Assembly: GCA_964640385.1 (NCBI GenBank) | Contig: CAZXFL010000004.1 | Location: 62,001-126,000, forward strand | Source of the DNA: JBBDIK01 sp964640385 | GTDB taxonomy: Bacteria; Actinomycetota; UBA4738; JBBDHU01 | Reading direction: 5' to 3' | Length of the DNA stretch: 64,000 nt | In this document: positions 50,608-59,337 of the stretch, piece after piece | How the letters are laid out: each line of letters starts with the position of its first letter | How positions within the stretch are numbered: position 1 is the first letter of the stretch | The notes under the pieces: model-generated | What the model was told of the DNA's origin: nothing | What the model saw: the letters and a program-made list of their open reading frames with translations, nothing else | Database searches by the model: none | Position numbers and translations under genes: made by a program

Positions 50608-51459
50608 TCCGGGGGTCCCGGAACGCACCACCAACACCACATCGAGCGCGGAGAAGTCGACGACCGGCGCGATCGTGACGTACTTCGACAAGGCGCCGGC
50701 GGAATCGAGCACGCGCGACACCGACCCGATGGGGATGCCGGGTGGATAGACGTTGGACTGATCGCCGATCTGATACCCGACCGACTTCACGATCTTTCCA
50801 TTGAGCTGGGATGTCGGAACGGCGGCGTCGATCCCCTCCATCTTCATGTCCCGCTCCCCTTGCCCCAGCACCACGCCGGTCTCCTTGGTGTCGCCGATCC
50901 GACCGGCAACACCCGCGTCCGGATCGGTGATGAGCTGAACGTCGGCCGACCCGCCCGTGACCCGGACGACGCGGCCCACCAGCCCCGCGCTGACCACCAC
51001 GGCATCCCCGATCTGCACGTCGTCGTCGGATCCCTTGTCGATGGTGATGGACCATTCGAAGTTCGAGACCCCGTTGGAGATGACGAACGCGCCGGTCGGC
51101 TCCCCGCTGCCGATCTGGTCCGCCAGCTCGAGGTCCTTCTCGAGCTCCGCCACCTTGGCCTGGAGGTCCGCGGCGGCCACCAGTTGGGACTCGAGGTAAG
51201 CGTTCCGCTCCTTCAGCTCATCGTTCTCCTTCTTCAGGGAGGGCAGGGAGACCAGGGCCGAGAAGAAGTTGCCGATCGGGCGGGTGATCTTGGACATCGC
51301 CTCCTGGAAGGGCGTGATGACCGAAAGGGTCATCCGTCCGATCCCCTCCAGCGGTCCCTTGTCCCCCTGGCGGAAGTCAACGGTGATGACGACCAGGCAG
51401 ACGATGACCAAGCAGACCATCAGGAGGCGGGCGTTGCGGGCGCGCGGCTTCAGGGCCAC
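50605..51459 (-). CDS. mreC: Cell shape-determining protein MreC
   Basis: A 284-residue bitopic protein. A transmembrane helix (about residues 11-27) is followed by a coiled coil (LPSLKKENDELKERNAYLESQ, about residues 72-112) and two MreC beta-barrel domains (VSNFEWSITIDKGSDDDVQIGDAVVV ... GLVGRVVRVTGGSADVQLITDPDAGVAG). It links MreB/RodZ inside to PBP2/RodA outside. GTG start 3 nt after the mreB stop. Confidence 0.93.
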   Translation of the reverse strand: MALKPRARNARLLMVCLVIVCLVVITVDFRQGDKGPLEGIGRMTLSVITPFQEAMSKITRPIGNFFSALVSLPSLKKENDELKERNAYLESQLVAAADLQAKVAELEKDLELADQIGSGEPTGAFVISNGVSNFEWSITIDKGSDDDVQIGDAVVVSAGLVGRVVRVTGGSADVQLITDPDAGVAGRIGDTKETGVVLGQGERDMKMEGIDAAVPTSQLNGKIVKSVGYQIGDQSNVYPPGIPIGSVSRVLDSAGALSKYVTIAPVVDFSALDVVLVVRSGTPG

Positions 51460-51462
51460 GGA

Positions 51463-52539
<1,077 letters not shown>

Positions 52540-52551
52540 GGGTCGTCCCAA

Positions 52552-52580
52552 GTTCTACAGGCTGAAGGTAGGCCTGGCAA
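52552..52580 (-). promoter_or_regulatory. Promoter of the mreBCD operon (TTGCCA-17-TAGAAC)
   Basis: TTGCCA and TAGAAC are separated by exactly 17 nt, the best two-part sigma-70-like promoter seen in this window. It would give a leader of only about 6 nt before the mreB ATG. Confidence 0.6.
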
Positions 52581-52646
52581 CACTCCTGCCTACGGGTGGT
52601 GCCGGCACGCCGGGCGGGGGTCCGAGCGAGCCTCCGTAGGGGGTGT

Positions 52647-52661
52647 AACTGGCGGTCAGTT
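52647..52661. promoter_or_regulatory. Small dyad upstream of fabD, possible operator
   Basis: AACTG, 5 nt, CAGTT is a perfect inverted repeat 19 nt before the fabD start in the 141-nt fabD/mreB gap. It may be a repressor site for the fab operon; also note CCTAAT 6 nt before fabD as a weak -10 candidate. Confidence 0.3.
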
Positions 52662-52680
52662 CTGCGAACCTAATGGACCG

Positions 52681-53631
52681 ATGCCCACCTCAGACATCGC
52701 CGTCGGCGCCCTGTTCCCGGGCCAGGGGTCCCAGTTCGTGGGGATGGCCGACCCCTGGAGCGACCATCCGGCCGCCCGCCAGGTCCTCGACCGCTGCTCC
52801 GAGGTCATGGGAAAGGACATCGTCGAGCTCGCGCGCGACGAAGCCGCCCTGGCGACCACCGAGATCGTGCAGCCGGCCGTATTCGCGTGCGACGTCGCTG
52901 CGTTCGCCGTCCTCGAAGCCGAGGGCGTGACGTTCGGCGCGGCAGCCGGCCATTCACTCGGCGAGTTCGCGGCGCTCGTCGCTGCGGGCGCGCTGGAACT
53001 GGAGGCCACGTTCGACGCCGTCAAGGTGCGCGGACTGGCGATGCAGGAAGCCTCGGACGCGGCCCCGAGCGGGATGACGGCCATCATCGGACTGTCGTCC
53101 GCCGACGCAGCCGAGCTGTGCGACGTCGCGGGACGCGGCGACGTGTTGCAGGTCGCGAACGAGAACGCGCCGACGCAGGTCGTCCTCTCCGGTTCGATCC
53201 CCGCGATCGAACGCGCGGAGGAAGTCGCGCGCAGCCGCGGCGTGAAGGCGATCCGTCTGAATGTCGCCGGCGCGTTCCATTCGCCGCTGATGAAACCCGC
53301 GTCGCCGGCCGTTCGCGAGGCGATCGCGAGCCTCGAGTTCCACGAGCCGCGCTTCCCCGTCGTCCCCAACGTCAGCGCCCGGCCGACGACCGAGCCGTCG
53401 GCGCTCCGGGATCTGGTGTCCCGCCAGATGGTTTCGCCCGTTCGGTGGGAGCGGACGATGGTCGCGATGGTCGAGGACCTCGAGATCACGACGTTCGCGG
53501 AAGCCGGCCCTGGGGAGGTACTGTCGAAACTGGCGCGACGGTGCGTCAAGGGCGCGTCTACCAGCGCGGTGGGCAGCCCCGAGGCTGCCGCGGCATTCAT
53601 CACAGGCCTGGAAAGGAGCGCGGCCGAGTGA
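52681..53631 (+). CDS. fabD: Malonyl-CoA:ACP transacylase
   Basis: A 316-residue enzyme moving malonyl from CoA to acyl carrier protein. GALFPGQGSQFVGM start, catalytic GHSLGEFAALVAAG (Ser92), the RGLAMQEAS segment (malonyl-binding arginine region), NVAGAFHSPLM with the catalytic histidine, and the C-terminal AEAGPGEVLSKLARR. First gene of a six-gene operon fabD-orphan-fabH-fabG-acpP-fabF. No Shine-Dalgarno is obvious. The operon sits between ndk and mreB, where most actinobacteria have no fatty-acid genes. Confidence 0.95.
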   Translation: MPTSDIAVGALFPGQGSQFVGMADPWSDHPAARQVLDRCSEVMGKDIVELARDEAALATTEIVQPAVFACDVAAFAVLEAEGVTFGAAAGHSLGEFAALVAAGALELEATFDAVKVRGLAMQEASDAAPSGMTAIIGLSSADAAELCDVAGRGDVLQVANENAPTQVVLSGSIPAIERAEEVARSRGVKAIRLNVAGAFHSPLMKPASPAVREAIASLEFHEPRFPVVPNVSARPTTEPSALRDLVSRQMVSPVRWERTMVAMVEDLEITTFAEAGPGEVLSKLARRCVKGASTSAVGSPEAAAAFITGLERSAAE

Positions 53632-53960
53632 GCGACCAGTTCGGGGAAGGCGGCACGGCGCTCCCCCTCGTTCTGATCGTGGCCCCCGCGACGGGCCGCC
53701 TGCACATCCTGCCGCCGAAGAACTTCGTGGACGGCCAGGAATGGATCGAGAAGGGCCAGATCGTGGCGCAGATCGAGCACTCCAGCAGCGAACCCGATGA
53801 GGTGCTGGCCCCGATGCGCGGCCGGATGGGCGGGATGATGGGCCGGGACGGGGAGCCGGTCCGCCAGGGCCAACCCATCGCCTGGATGGAGGCGCTCCCG
53901 GAGGGCAAGACGATCATGAAGCCGGTCGAGGGCGGCTCCGCCGAGGAGCGCGGCGCATGA
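53628..53960 (+). CDS. Biotinyl/lipoyl-carrier-like protein lacking the acceptor lysine
   Basis: A 110-residue protein embedded in the fab operon by a GTGA overlap with fabD and an ATGA overlap with fabH. Residues about 15-90 match the two half-motifs of a biotin-carrier barrel: LIVAPATGRLHILPP, VDGQEWIEKGQIVAQIE, then DEVLAPMRGRMGGMMGRDGEPVRQGQPI. The loop that should carry the biotin site (EAMKM, with Lys) reads EHSSS, so Ser53 stands where the modified lysine belongs. It therefore cannot be biotinylated at the usual position. It may be a structural or regulatory partner of the fatty-acid enzymes or of acetyl-CoA carboxylase. That the family is a BCCP-like barrel is inferred from the pattern. 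Confidence 0.65.
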   Translation: MSDQFGEGGTALPLVLIVAPATGRLHILPPKNFVDGQEWIEKGQIVAQIEHSSSEPDEVLAPMRGRMGGMMGRDGEPVRQGQPIAWMEALPEGKTIMKPVEGGSAEERGA

Positions 53961-54958
53961 ACGGCCGAAACGCCACGATCTCGGGCGTCGGATCCGCACT
54001 CCCCGACCGCCGCGTCGCCAACGACTACTTCGAGAGCTTCCTCGATACGAACGACGAGTGGATCCGAGAGCGCACCGGGATCCGGGCGCGTCACTTCGCC
54101 GGGGAGGGCGAGACCACGGCCTCGCTCGCCGCGGACGCAGCCGGCCGCGCGCTGGAGTCTGCCGGCATCTCCCCCGAGCAGGTCGATCTGATCGTGGTCG
54201 CGACGCTCACACCGGACCGCCCGCTCCCGGCCGCCGCGGTGATGGTGCAGGAGCGGCTCGGCATCGCGTGTCCGGCGTTCGACCTGAACGCGGCGTGCAG
54301 CGGGTTCTCGTACGGCCTGTCGGTCGGCACCGCGATGGTGCAGTCGGGAACCGCCGACACGGTGCTGGTGATCGGCGCGGAGACGCTCTCGCGGATCCTG
54401 GACATGACGGACCGTTCGACGTGCATCCTGTTCGGTGACGGCGCGGGCGCGGCGGTCGTCACCCCTTCCGAGGAACCGGGCATCATCGGGACGATACTCG
54501 CTGCCGACGGCACGGCCGCGGAGTTGCTGACGATCCCAGCGGGCGGCGTCGAGCGGCCGGCGACGGCCGAGACGATCGCGGCCCGCGATCACTTCGTGAA
54601 GATGCCGAACGGCCGTGAGGTGTATAAGCGTGCGGTCGGCGGGATGACCGGGGCATGCCGTGAGGTCCTCGAGAAGTCGGGCTACACGCCGGAGGACGTC
54701 GATCTGCTCATCCCCCATCAGGCGAACCTGCGGATCATGGCGACGGTCGCCAAGCAGCTCGGCATCCCGCCGGATCGATGCGCGATCGACGTCGAGGAGG
54801 TCGGCAACACCTCGGCCGCCTCGATCCCGATCGCGCTCGATCATGCATGGCGCGCGGGACGGATCGCCCCGGGCGACCTCGTCCTGTTGACCTCGTTCGG
54901 CGCCGGGTTGGCGTGGGGCGCTAACCTGGTGAGATGGACGGCTCCGGAACCCGCGTGA
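53957..54958 (+). CDS. fabH: Beta-ketoacyl-ACP synthase III
   Basis: A 333-residue condensing enzyme starting fatty-acid synthesis from acyl-CoA and malonyl-ACP. Thiolase-fold signatures: TNDEWIRERTGIRARHF, DLNAACSGFSYGL with catalytic Cys114, LLIPHQANLRIM (His) and VEEVGNTSAASIPIAL (Asn), with FGAGLAWGANLVRW closing. The start overlaps the carrier-like gene (ATGA). The acyl-CoA preference (acetyl or branched) cannot be read from the motifs. Confidence 0.95.
   Translation: MNGRNATISGVGSALPDRRVANDYFESFLDTNDEWIRERTGIRARHFAGEGETTASLAADAAGRALESAGISPEQVDLIVVATLTPDRPLPAAAVMVQERLGIACPAFDLNAACSGFSYGLSVGTAMVQSGTADTVLVIGAETLSRILDMTDRSTCILFGDGAGAAVVTPSEEPGIIGTILAADGTAAELLTIPAGGVERPATAETIAARDHFVKMPNGREVYKRAVGGMTGACREVLEKSGYTPEDVDLLIPHQANLRIMATVAKQLGIPPDRCAIDVEEVGNTSAASIPIALDHAWRAGRIAPGDLVLLTSFGAGLAWGANLVRWTAPEPA
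54922..54927 (+). promoter_or_regulatory. Possible internal -10 box (TAACCT) before fabG
   Basis: TAACCT lies inside the 3' end of fabH and ends exactly 6 nt before an ATG of fabG, the same spacing as at the MOSC, nadD and second RTX genes. Confidence 0.3.
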
Positions 54959-55686
54959 AGGCTGCCCTGGTCACGGGCGGCTCAGGCGGTATCGGACGTG
55001 CCTCCGCGCTCCGGCTGGCCAAGGACGGCTGGTCGATCGCCGTGGGCTTCCGCGGCAACGAGATCCGGGCCAAGGAGACGCTCGACGCGGTCGAAGCGGC
55101 CGGGGGCTCCGGCACGGTCGTCCGCATCGACGTCACGGACGAGGATTCGGTAGCCGAGGCGTTCCGTGAGGCGGCCGACGAGCTCGGCGTCATCACCGGA
55201 CTGGTCAACAACGCGGGCATGACCAAGGACGGTCTCACGGTGAAGTACCCCACCGAGACCTTCGAGCAGACGATGAAGATCAACGTGACCGGCACCTTCC
55301 TGTGCACCAAGGCGGCGTTGCGGGGCATGATGCGCCAGCGCTGGGGCCGCATCGTGAACGTGTCCTCGGCCGTCGCGCTGCGCGGGAACCCCGGCCAGGC
55401 TGCCTACACCGCCTCCAAGTCGGGCGTTGTCGGGATGACCCGATCGATCGCCCGGGAGGTGGGGCCCCGCGGGGTCACCGTGAACGCGGTGTGCCCCGGC
55501 CTCGTGGACACCGAGATGGTGTCGGTGCTCACCGAGGAGCGATGGGCGTACATGATCGAACACACGCCGGTAGGGCGGGCCGCCACCCCGGCGGACGTGG
55601 CCGCCGTGATCGGGTTCCTCATGTCGGACGAGGCAGAGTACGTGAACGGAGCGGTGGTGCCTGTCGATGGTGGCCTGACCGCGTAG
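54934..55686 (+). CDS. fabG: 3-oxoacyl-ACP reductase
   Basis: A 250-residue SDR enzyme reducing 3-oxoacyl-ACP with NADPH. TGGSGGIGR cofactor loop near residue 14, NNAGMTKDG, catalytic Ser in IVNVSSAVA, YTASKSG (Tyr-xxx-Lys) and NAVCPGLVDTEM. Two starts are possible: this ATG, 25 nt inside fabH and 6 nt after a TAACCT box, or the GTG at 54955 that forms a GTGA overlap with the fabH stop. Both leave the Rossmann fold intact. Operon position between fabH and acpP fixes the assignment as FabG among SDRs. Confidence 0.94.
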   Translation: MDGSGTRVKAALVTGGSGGIGRASALRLAKDGWSIAVGFRGNEIRAKETLDAVEAAGGSGTVVRIDVTDEDSVAEAFREAADELGVITGLVNNAGMTKDGLTVKYPTETFEQTMKINVTGTFLCTKAALRGMMRQRWGRIVNVSSAVALRGNPGQAAYTASKSGVVGMTRSIAREVGPRGVTVNAVCPGLVDTEMVSVLTEERWAYMIEHTPVGRAATPADVAAVIGFLMSDEAEYVNGAVVPVDGGLTA

Positions 55687-55751
55687 GCTTCCTGGCTTGC
55701 GGGCCGGACGCCCGGGCCCCAGATCGCCGGTGTGAACCAAGGAGGACATGG

Positions 55752-56000
55752 ATGGACAAGGCAGAGATCCAGGAGCGCGTACAGAAGGTCCTCGCGGAGC
55801 AGCTCGCGGTGGAAGAGGCGCAGGTGACCCTCGACGCGCGCTTCGCCGAGGATCTGAACGCGGACTCGCTCGACCTCGTCGAAGCGGTGCTCGCCCTCGA
55901 GGAGGAGTGGAGCATCGAGATCCCCGAGGAAGAGATGGAGAACGTCAAGACGGTCGGCCAGGCGGTCGGTCTCGTCGCCTCGAAGCTCGGTGTCAAGTAG
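55752..56000 (+). CDS. acpP: Acyl carrier protein
   Basis: An 82-residue acidic four-helix carrier. The phosphopantetheine site is Ser39 in DLNADSLDLVEAVLALEEE, the classical DSL motif. GGAGG is spaced 6 nt from the ATG. Another ATG 4 nt upstream is in a different frame and gives only an arginine-rich nonsense peptide. It carries growing acyl chains between FabD, FabH, FabG and FabF, all encoded around it. Confidence 0.97.
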   Translation: MDKAEIQERVQKVLAEQLAVEEAQVTLDARFAEDLNADSLDLVEAVLALEEEWSIEIPEEEMENVKTVGQAVGLVASKLGVK

Positions 56001-57237
56001 CGACCGGCGGAAGGTCGTCGTTACCGGCATCGGGCCGGTCACGCCGATCGGAACCGGTCTCGAGGCCTTCTGGGAAGGCCTGACCACCGGTCGCAACGGC
56101 GTCTTCCCCATCGACTACCTCGACACGACGGACCTGTCGGTCAAGATCGCCGGGCGCGTTCAGGACTTCGACCCCGCCGACTACCTCGGACCCAAGGAGG
56201 TCCGCCGCACCGACCGGTTCGTGCAACTCGGTATCGCGGCTGCCCAGCTCGCCTGGAAGGACGCCGGTGAACCAGAGGTGAACCCGGAACGGGCCGGCGT
56301 CGTGATCGGCTCGGGTGTCGGCGGCATCACCACGATCCTCGAGCAAGCCGAGGTGTTGGCCGAGAAGGGCCCCAGGCGCGTCAGTCCGTTCACCGTCCCG
56401 GCGCTGATGGTGAACGCCGCCGCCGGTCACGTCGCGATGATGCTCGGCTTCATGGGCCCGAACCTGTGCACGGTCTCAGCCTGTGCATCCGGTGCGCACG
56501 CCGTCGGCGAGAGCTATCGCCTCGTCCGCGATGGCTACCTGGACGTCGCGGTCGCGGGCGGCGCCGAGTCCGGCACCCTCCGACTGACGATCTCCGCGTT
56601 CGCGAACATGACCGCGCTGACCAAGAACCCCGACGTCGAGACGGCCTCGCGCCCGTTCGACGCGAACCGGAACGGGTTCGTTCTCTCAGAAGGTGGCGTG
56701 GCCCTGATCCTCGAAAGCGAGGGACATGCGAAGGCTCGCGGGGCGCGCATCTACGCCGAGATCGCCGGCTACGGCGCCTCGGCCGACGCGTACCACATCA
56801 CCGCCCCCGATCCGAAGGGCACCGGTGCGGCGCTCGCCATCCGGTGGGCGCTCGAGGACGCCGGTGAGGATCCGTCAGCCGTCGACTACGTGAACGCCCA
56901 CGGGACCTCGACCCCACTGAACGACGCCGGCGAGACGGCCGCGATCAAGGCGGCGCTCGGCGACGAGAACGCGCACCGGATCGCCATCTCGTCGGTGAAG
57001 TCGATGACCGGCCACCTCCTCGGCGCGGCCGGCGCGATGGAGGCGGCAGCCACGGTCCTGACCCTGCAGAACGGGGTCATCCCGCCGACGATCCACTACG
57101 AGACGCCCGACCCCGAGTGCGACCTGGACTACGTGCCGAATGAAGCACGCGAGGCGGACGTTCGCTTCGCCATCTCGAACTCGTTCGGGTTCGGCGGCCA
57201 GAACGCCGTCGTCGCCTTCCGGAAGGTCGCCGGCTAG
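55990..57237 (+). CDS. fabF: Beta-ketoacyl-ACP synthase II
   Basis: A 415-residue elongating condensing enzyme. VVVTGIGPVTPIG start, TVSACASGAHAVGES with catalytic Cys165, DYVNAHGTSTPLND and SVKSMTGHLLGAAGAMEA supplying the two histidines, and SNSFGFGGQNAVVAFRK at the end. The GTG start overlaps acpP by 11 nt. Last gene of the fab operon; its TAG stop shares the CTAG tetranucleotide with the convergent serine hydrolase gene. Confidence 0.96.
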   Translation: MSSSDRRKVVVTGIGPVTPIGTGLEAFWEGLTTGRNGVFPIDYLDTTDLSVKIAGRVQDFDPADYLGPKEVRRTDRFVQLGIAAAQLAWKDAGEPEVNPERAGVVIGSGVGGITTILEQAEVLAEKGPRRVSPFTVPALMVNAAAGHVAMMLGFMGPNLCTVSACASGAHAVGESYRLVRDGYLDVAVAGGAESGTLRLTISAFANMTALTKNPDVETASRPFDANRNGFVLSEGGVALILESEGHAKARGARIYAEIAGYGASADAYHITAPDPKGTGAALAIRWALEDAGEDPSAVDYVNAHGTSTPLNDAGETAAIKAALGDENAHRIAISSVKSMTGHLLGAAGAMEAAATVLTLQNGVIPPTIHYETPDPECDLDYVPNEAREADVRFAISNSFGFGGQNAVVAFRKVAG

Positions 57238-58877
57238 GGCGAGGACAGCCGCCCGAAGGAACCGTTCATGTAATGCGCGACTTGCGTCTTGCCGTCGATG
57301 ACGCCGTCGAAGCGGACACGGTCGGGCAGCCAGTCCTCGGCGCCGACCCGGTACGTCCGTTGGCCGGGCAGCTCGACCAGTTCGTACTCTTCGTCGCCCG
57401 GGTCGTTGCTGCCGTCGATGACCTGCATGAACAGCTTGCCCTCGCGCTGGAAGACGCGCAGGTCGAACGACCACGGGCTCCACGAGCGGTAGTGGCCGAC
57501 CATCGGCTCCAGCGCCTGGGTCGGGGCAGCCACGTAGCCCTGCGTGCCGGCCGAGAAGAACCGGTCGGGGCCGTGGGTGAGCGAGGCCACCTGCCCCGTC
57601 TTCTGATCGCGTGACGCACGCAGGAGGAACCGGTCCCACCCGGGCATCGGCAGGAGCAGGATGTCGTCCATGCGGAGTTCCGCGGCTACGCGCTCGCCGT
57701 CGGCTTCGGCGATCACGCCGGAGCCCTCGGGGGTCAGAGTGAGCTCGCGCTGCCCTCCGCGCCACCGGCCGCGGAAGTCCTCGGCCTTCGGGATCTCTCG
57801 CGCATCCACGCTCGGGATCGGGCGAAGCGGACTTGCGGTCGCGACGTCGCAGAGGATCTGGAGCGCGTAATCGGCCATGCGGAGAACCTCGGCGCCGCTG
57901 CCGAGCATCACGAGGCCGATCCCGGTATCCGGGTCGATCGCCATGTGGGTTCGGTGCGCGATCATCCCACCGGTGTGTTCGAGGATGGGCCGCCCGAACC
58001 GCGGCGTCGTCCAGATGCCGAACCCGAGCTTGTCGCCGGTCTCCGGGTCGGTGTTCTGCCCCCGCGTCATGATCTCGAAGCTGGCCGGCGAGATGATCTG
58101 CCCTCCGGGGTACCCACCGTTGTTCGCGAACACGCGGACGTACCGCGCCATGTCCTCGATCGTGGAACTGATGCACCCGTCGGCGGTTGCGGACTCGGTG
58201 AACGCGGCCTCCATCCACGGGTGCGACGCCTGCGCAGGTCGGTCCGTGAAGATCGTGCGGTACCCGACCGCGGTCGCGGGCCGCAGCGCCTGCGTGATCT
58301 CACCGTAGCTCGAGGTCATCCCCAACGGGGCGAAGATGCGTTGCTCCACGAGATCCGGATACCGTTGCCCGGTAAGGCGTTCCAGCGCGAATCCCAGGAA
58401 CTTGTATCCGAGGTTCGAATAGAGGAAACCGTTCCCGGGCGCGAACCCCGGGTCGAACTCGAGCATCGTGAGCGCCTCCGCCATGCCGGACTCGAACGCC
58501 TCCTCGCCCGTCGGCAAGCCGCTCGCGTGCGTCAGGAGGTCCTCGATCGTGATCGGACGGATGCGCTCGTGCGCCTCGAACCAGGCCAAGACGTCTTTGA
58601 TCGGCCGCTGCAAGCCGACGTTGCCTGCCTCGGCCTCCTGCATCATCAGGTACGCGGTGAAACTCTTGCCCACCGAGCCGATCTGGAACAGGCTCTGCGT
58701 GGTCGCCGGGACCTGCGCCTCGAGGTTCGCGTACCCGAACGCGTCGGCCCACAGGGTCTGCTCCCGGTCGGTCACGGCGATGGTAACCGCAGGCGGCCCC
58801 CACGCCTCCATCCGCCGGGCGATGTGTTCGGCGATGAGCCCGAATGCGTCGTCGTAGTTCATCCCAGTACTCGCCAC
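57234..58877 (-). CDS. Beta-lactamase-fold serine hydrolase (class C/esterase family)
   Basis: A 547-residue protein without signal peptide. The beta-lactamase-like domain (about residues 8-360) has the SxxK nucleophile in FQIGSVGKSFTAY (Ser68, Lys71), the YxN motif in FLYSNLGYKF (Tyr153), and an HTGG-like third motif in ILEHTGGMIAHRTHM. The C-terminal 180 residues form a beta-rich accessory domain seen in D-aminopeptidase/esterase relatives. Intracellular location and the extra domain favour a peptidase or esterase over an antibiotic-resistance enzyme. A GTG start is used; the ATG at 58862 is equally possible. It follows ndk by 14 nt. Confidence 0.8.
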   Translation of the reverse strand: MASTGMNYDDAFGLIAEHIARRMEAWGPPAVTIAVTDREQTLWADAFGYANLEAQVPATTQSLFQIGSVGKSFTAYLMMQEAEAGNVGLQRPIKDVLAWFEAHERIRPITIEDLLTHASGLPTGEEAFESGMAEALTMLEFDPGFAPGNGFLYSNLGYKFLGFALERLTGQRYPDLVEQRIFAPLGMTSSYGEITQALRPATAVGYRTIFTDRPAQASHPWMEAAFTESATADGCISSTIEDMARYVRVFANNGGYPGGQIISPASFEIMTRGQNTDPETGDKLGFGIWTTPRFGRPILEHTGGMIAHRTHMAIDPDTGIGLVMLGSGAEVLRMADYALQILCDVATASPLRPIPSVDAREIPKAEDFRGRWRGGQRELTLTPEGSGVIAEADGERVAAELRMDDILLLPMPGWDRFLLRASRDQKTGQVASLTHGPDRFFSAGTQGYVAAPTQALEPMVGHYRSWSPWSFDLRVFQREGKLFMQVIDGSNDPGDEEYELVELPGQRTYRVGAEDWLPDRVRFDGVIDGKTQVAHYMNGSFGRLSSP

Positions 58878-58891
58878 CGGGGACCTGCGCG

Positions 58892-59296
58892 CTATCCGAA
58901 GAAGAGCTTGAGTTCGCGTTCAGCGGACTCGGGCGAGTCGCTGCCGTGCACGATGTTCTCGCCGATGAGCGTCGCGAAGTCCCCGCGGATCGATCCGGGC
59001 GGGGCTTCGACAGGGTTCGTCGGGCCCATCAAGGTTCGCCAACAGGTGATAGCGTCCTCACCGGTGATCTTGGCGACGACCACGGGACCGCTGGTGATGA
59101 AATCGACGAGCTCGCCGAAGAACGGCTTGTCGCGGTGTTCGCCGTAGTGCTCCTCGGCCACCGAACGCTCGATGACTCGCAGATCCATCTCCTCGATGAC
59201 GAGGCCCTTCACCTCGACACGGCGCAGGACCTCGCCGACCAAGCCCCTGCTGACGCCGTCGGGCTTGACGATCAAGAGGGTGGATCCGGTGGCCAC
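58892..59296 (-). CDS. ndk: Nucleoside diphosphate kinase
   Basis: A 134-residue kinase transferring gamma-phosphates between nucleotides. TLLIVKPDGVSRGLVGEV start, HYGEHRDKPFFGELVDF, and the active-site NIVHGSDS with phospho-His117. AAGGAG is spaced 8 nt from the GTG start. The valS-folC-ndk order is typical of actinobacteria. Confidence 0.97.
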   Translation of the reverse strand: MATGSTLLIVKPDGVSRGLVGEVLRRVEVKGLVIEEMDLRVIERSVAEEHYGEHRDKPFFGELVDFITSGPVVVAKITGEDAITCWRTLMGPTNPVEAPPGSIRGDFATLIGENIVHGSDSPESAERELKLFFG

Positions 59297-59337
59297 GTGC
59301 TCGCTCCTTCGGGTTCAGGTGCCCGCCCGTTCGGCGG

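Noticed and set aside
55748..56083. 111-codon frame starting 4 nt before acpP
   Set aside because: It uses an ATG overlapping the acpP start but translates to an Arg/Gly-rich nonsense sequence; the acpP frame has the DSL motif and correct ribosome-binding spacing.
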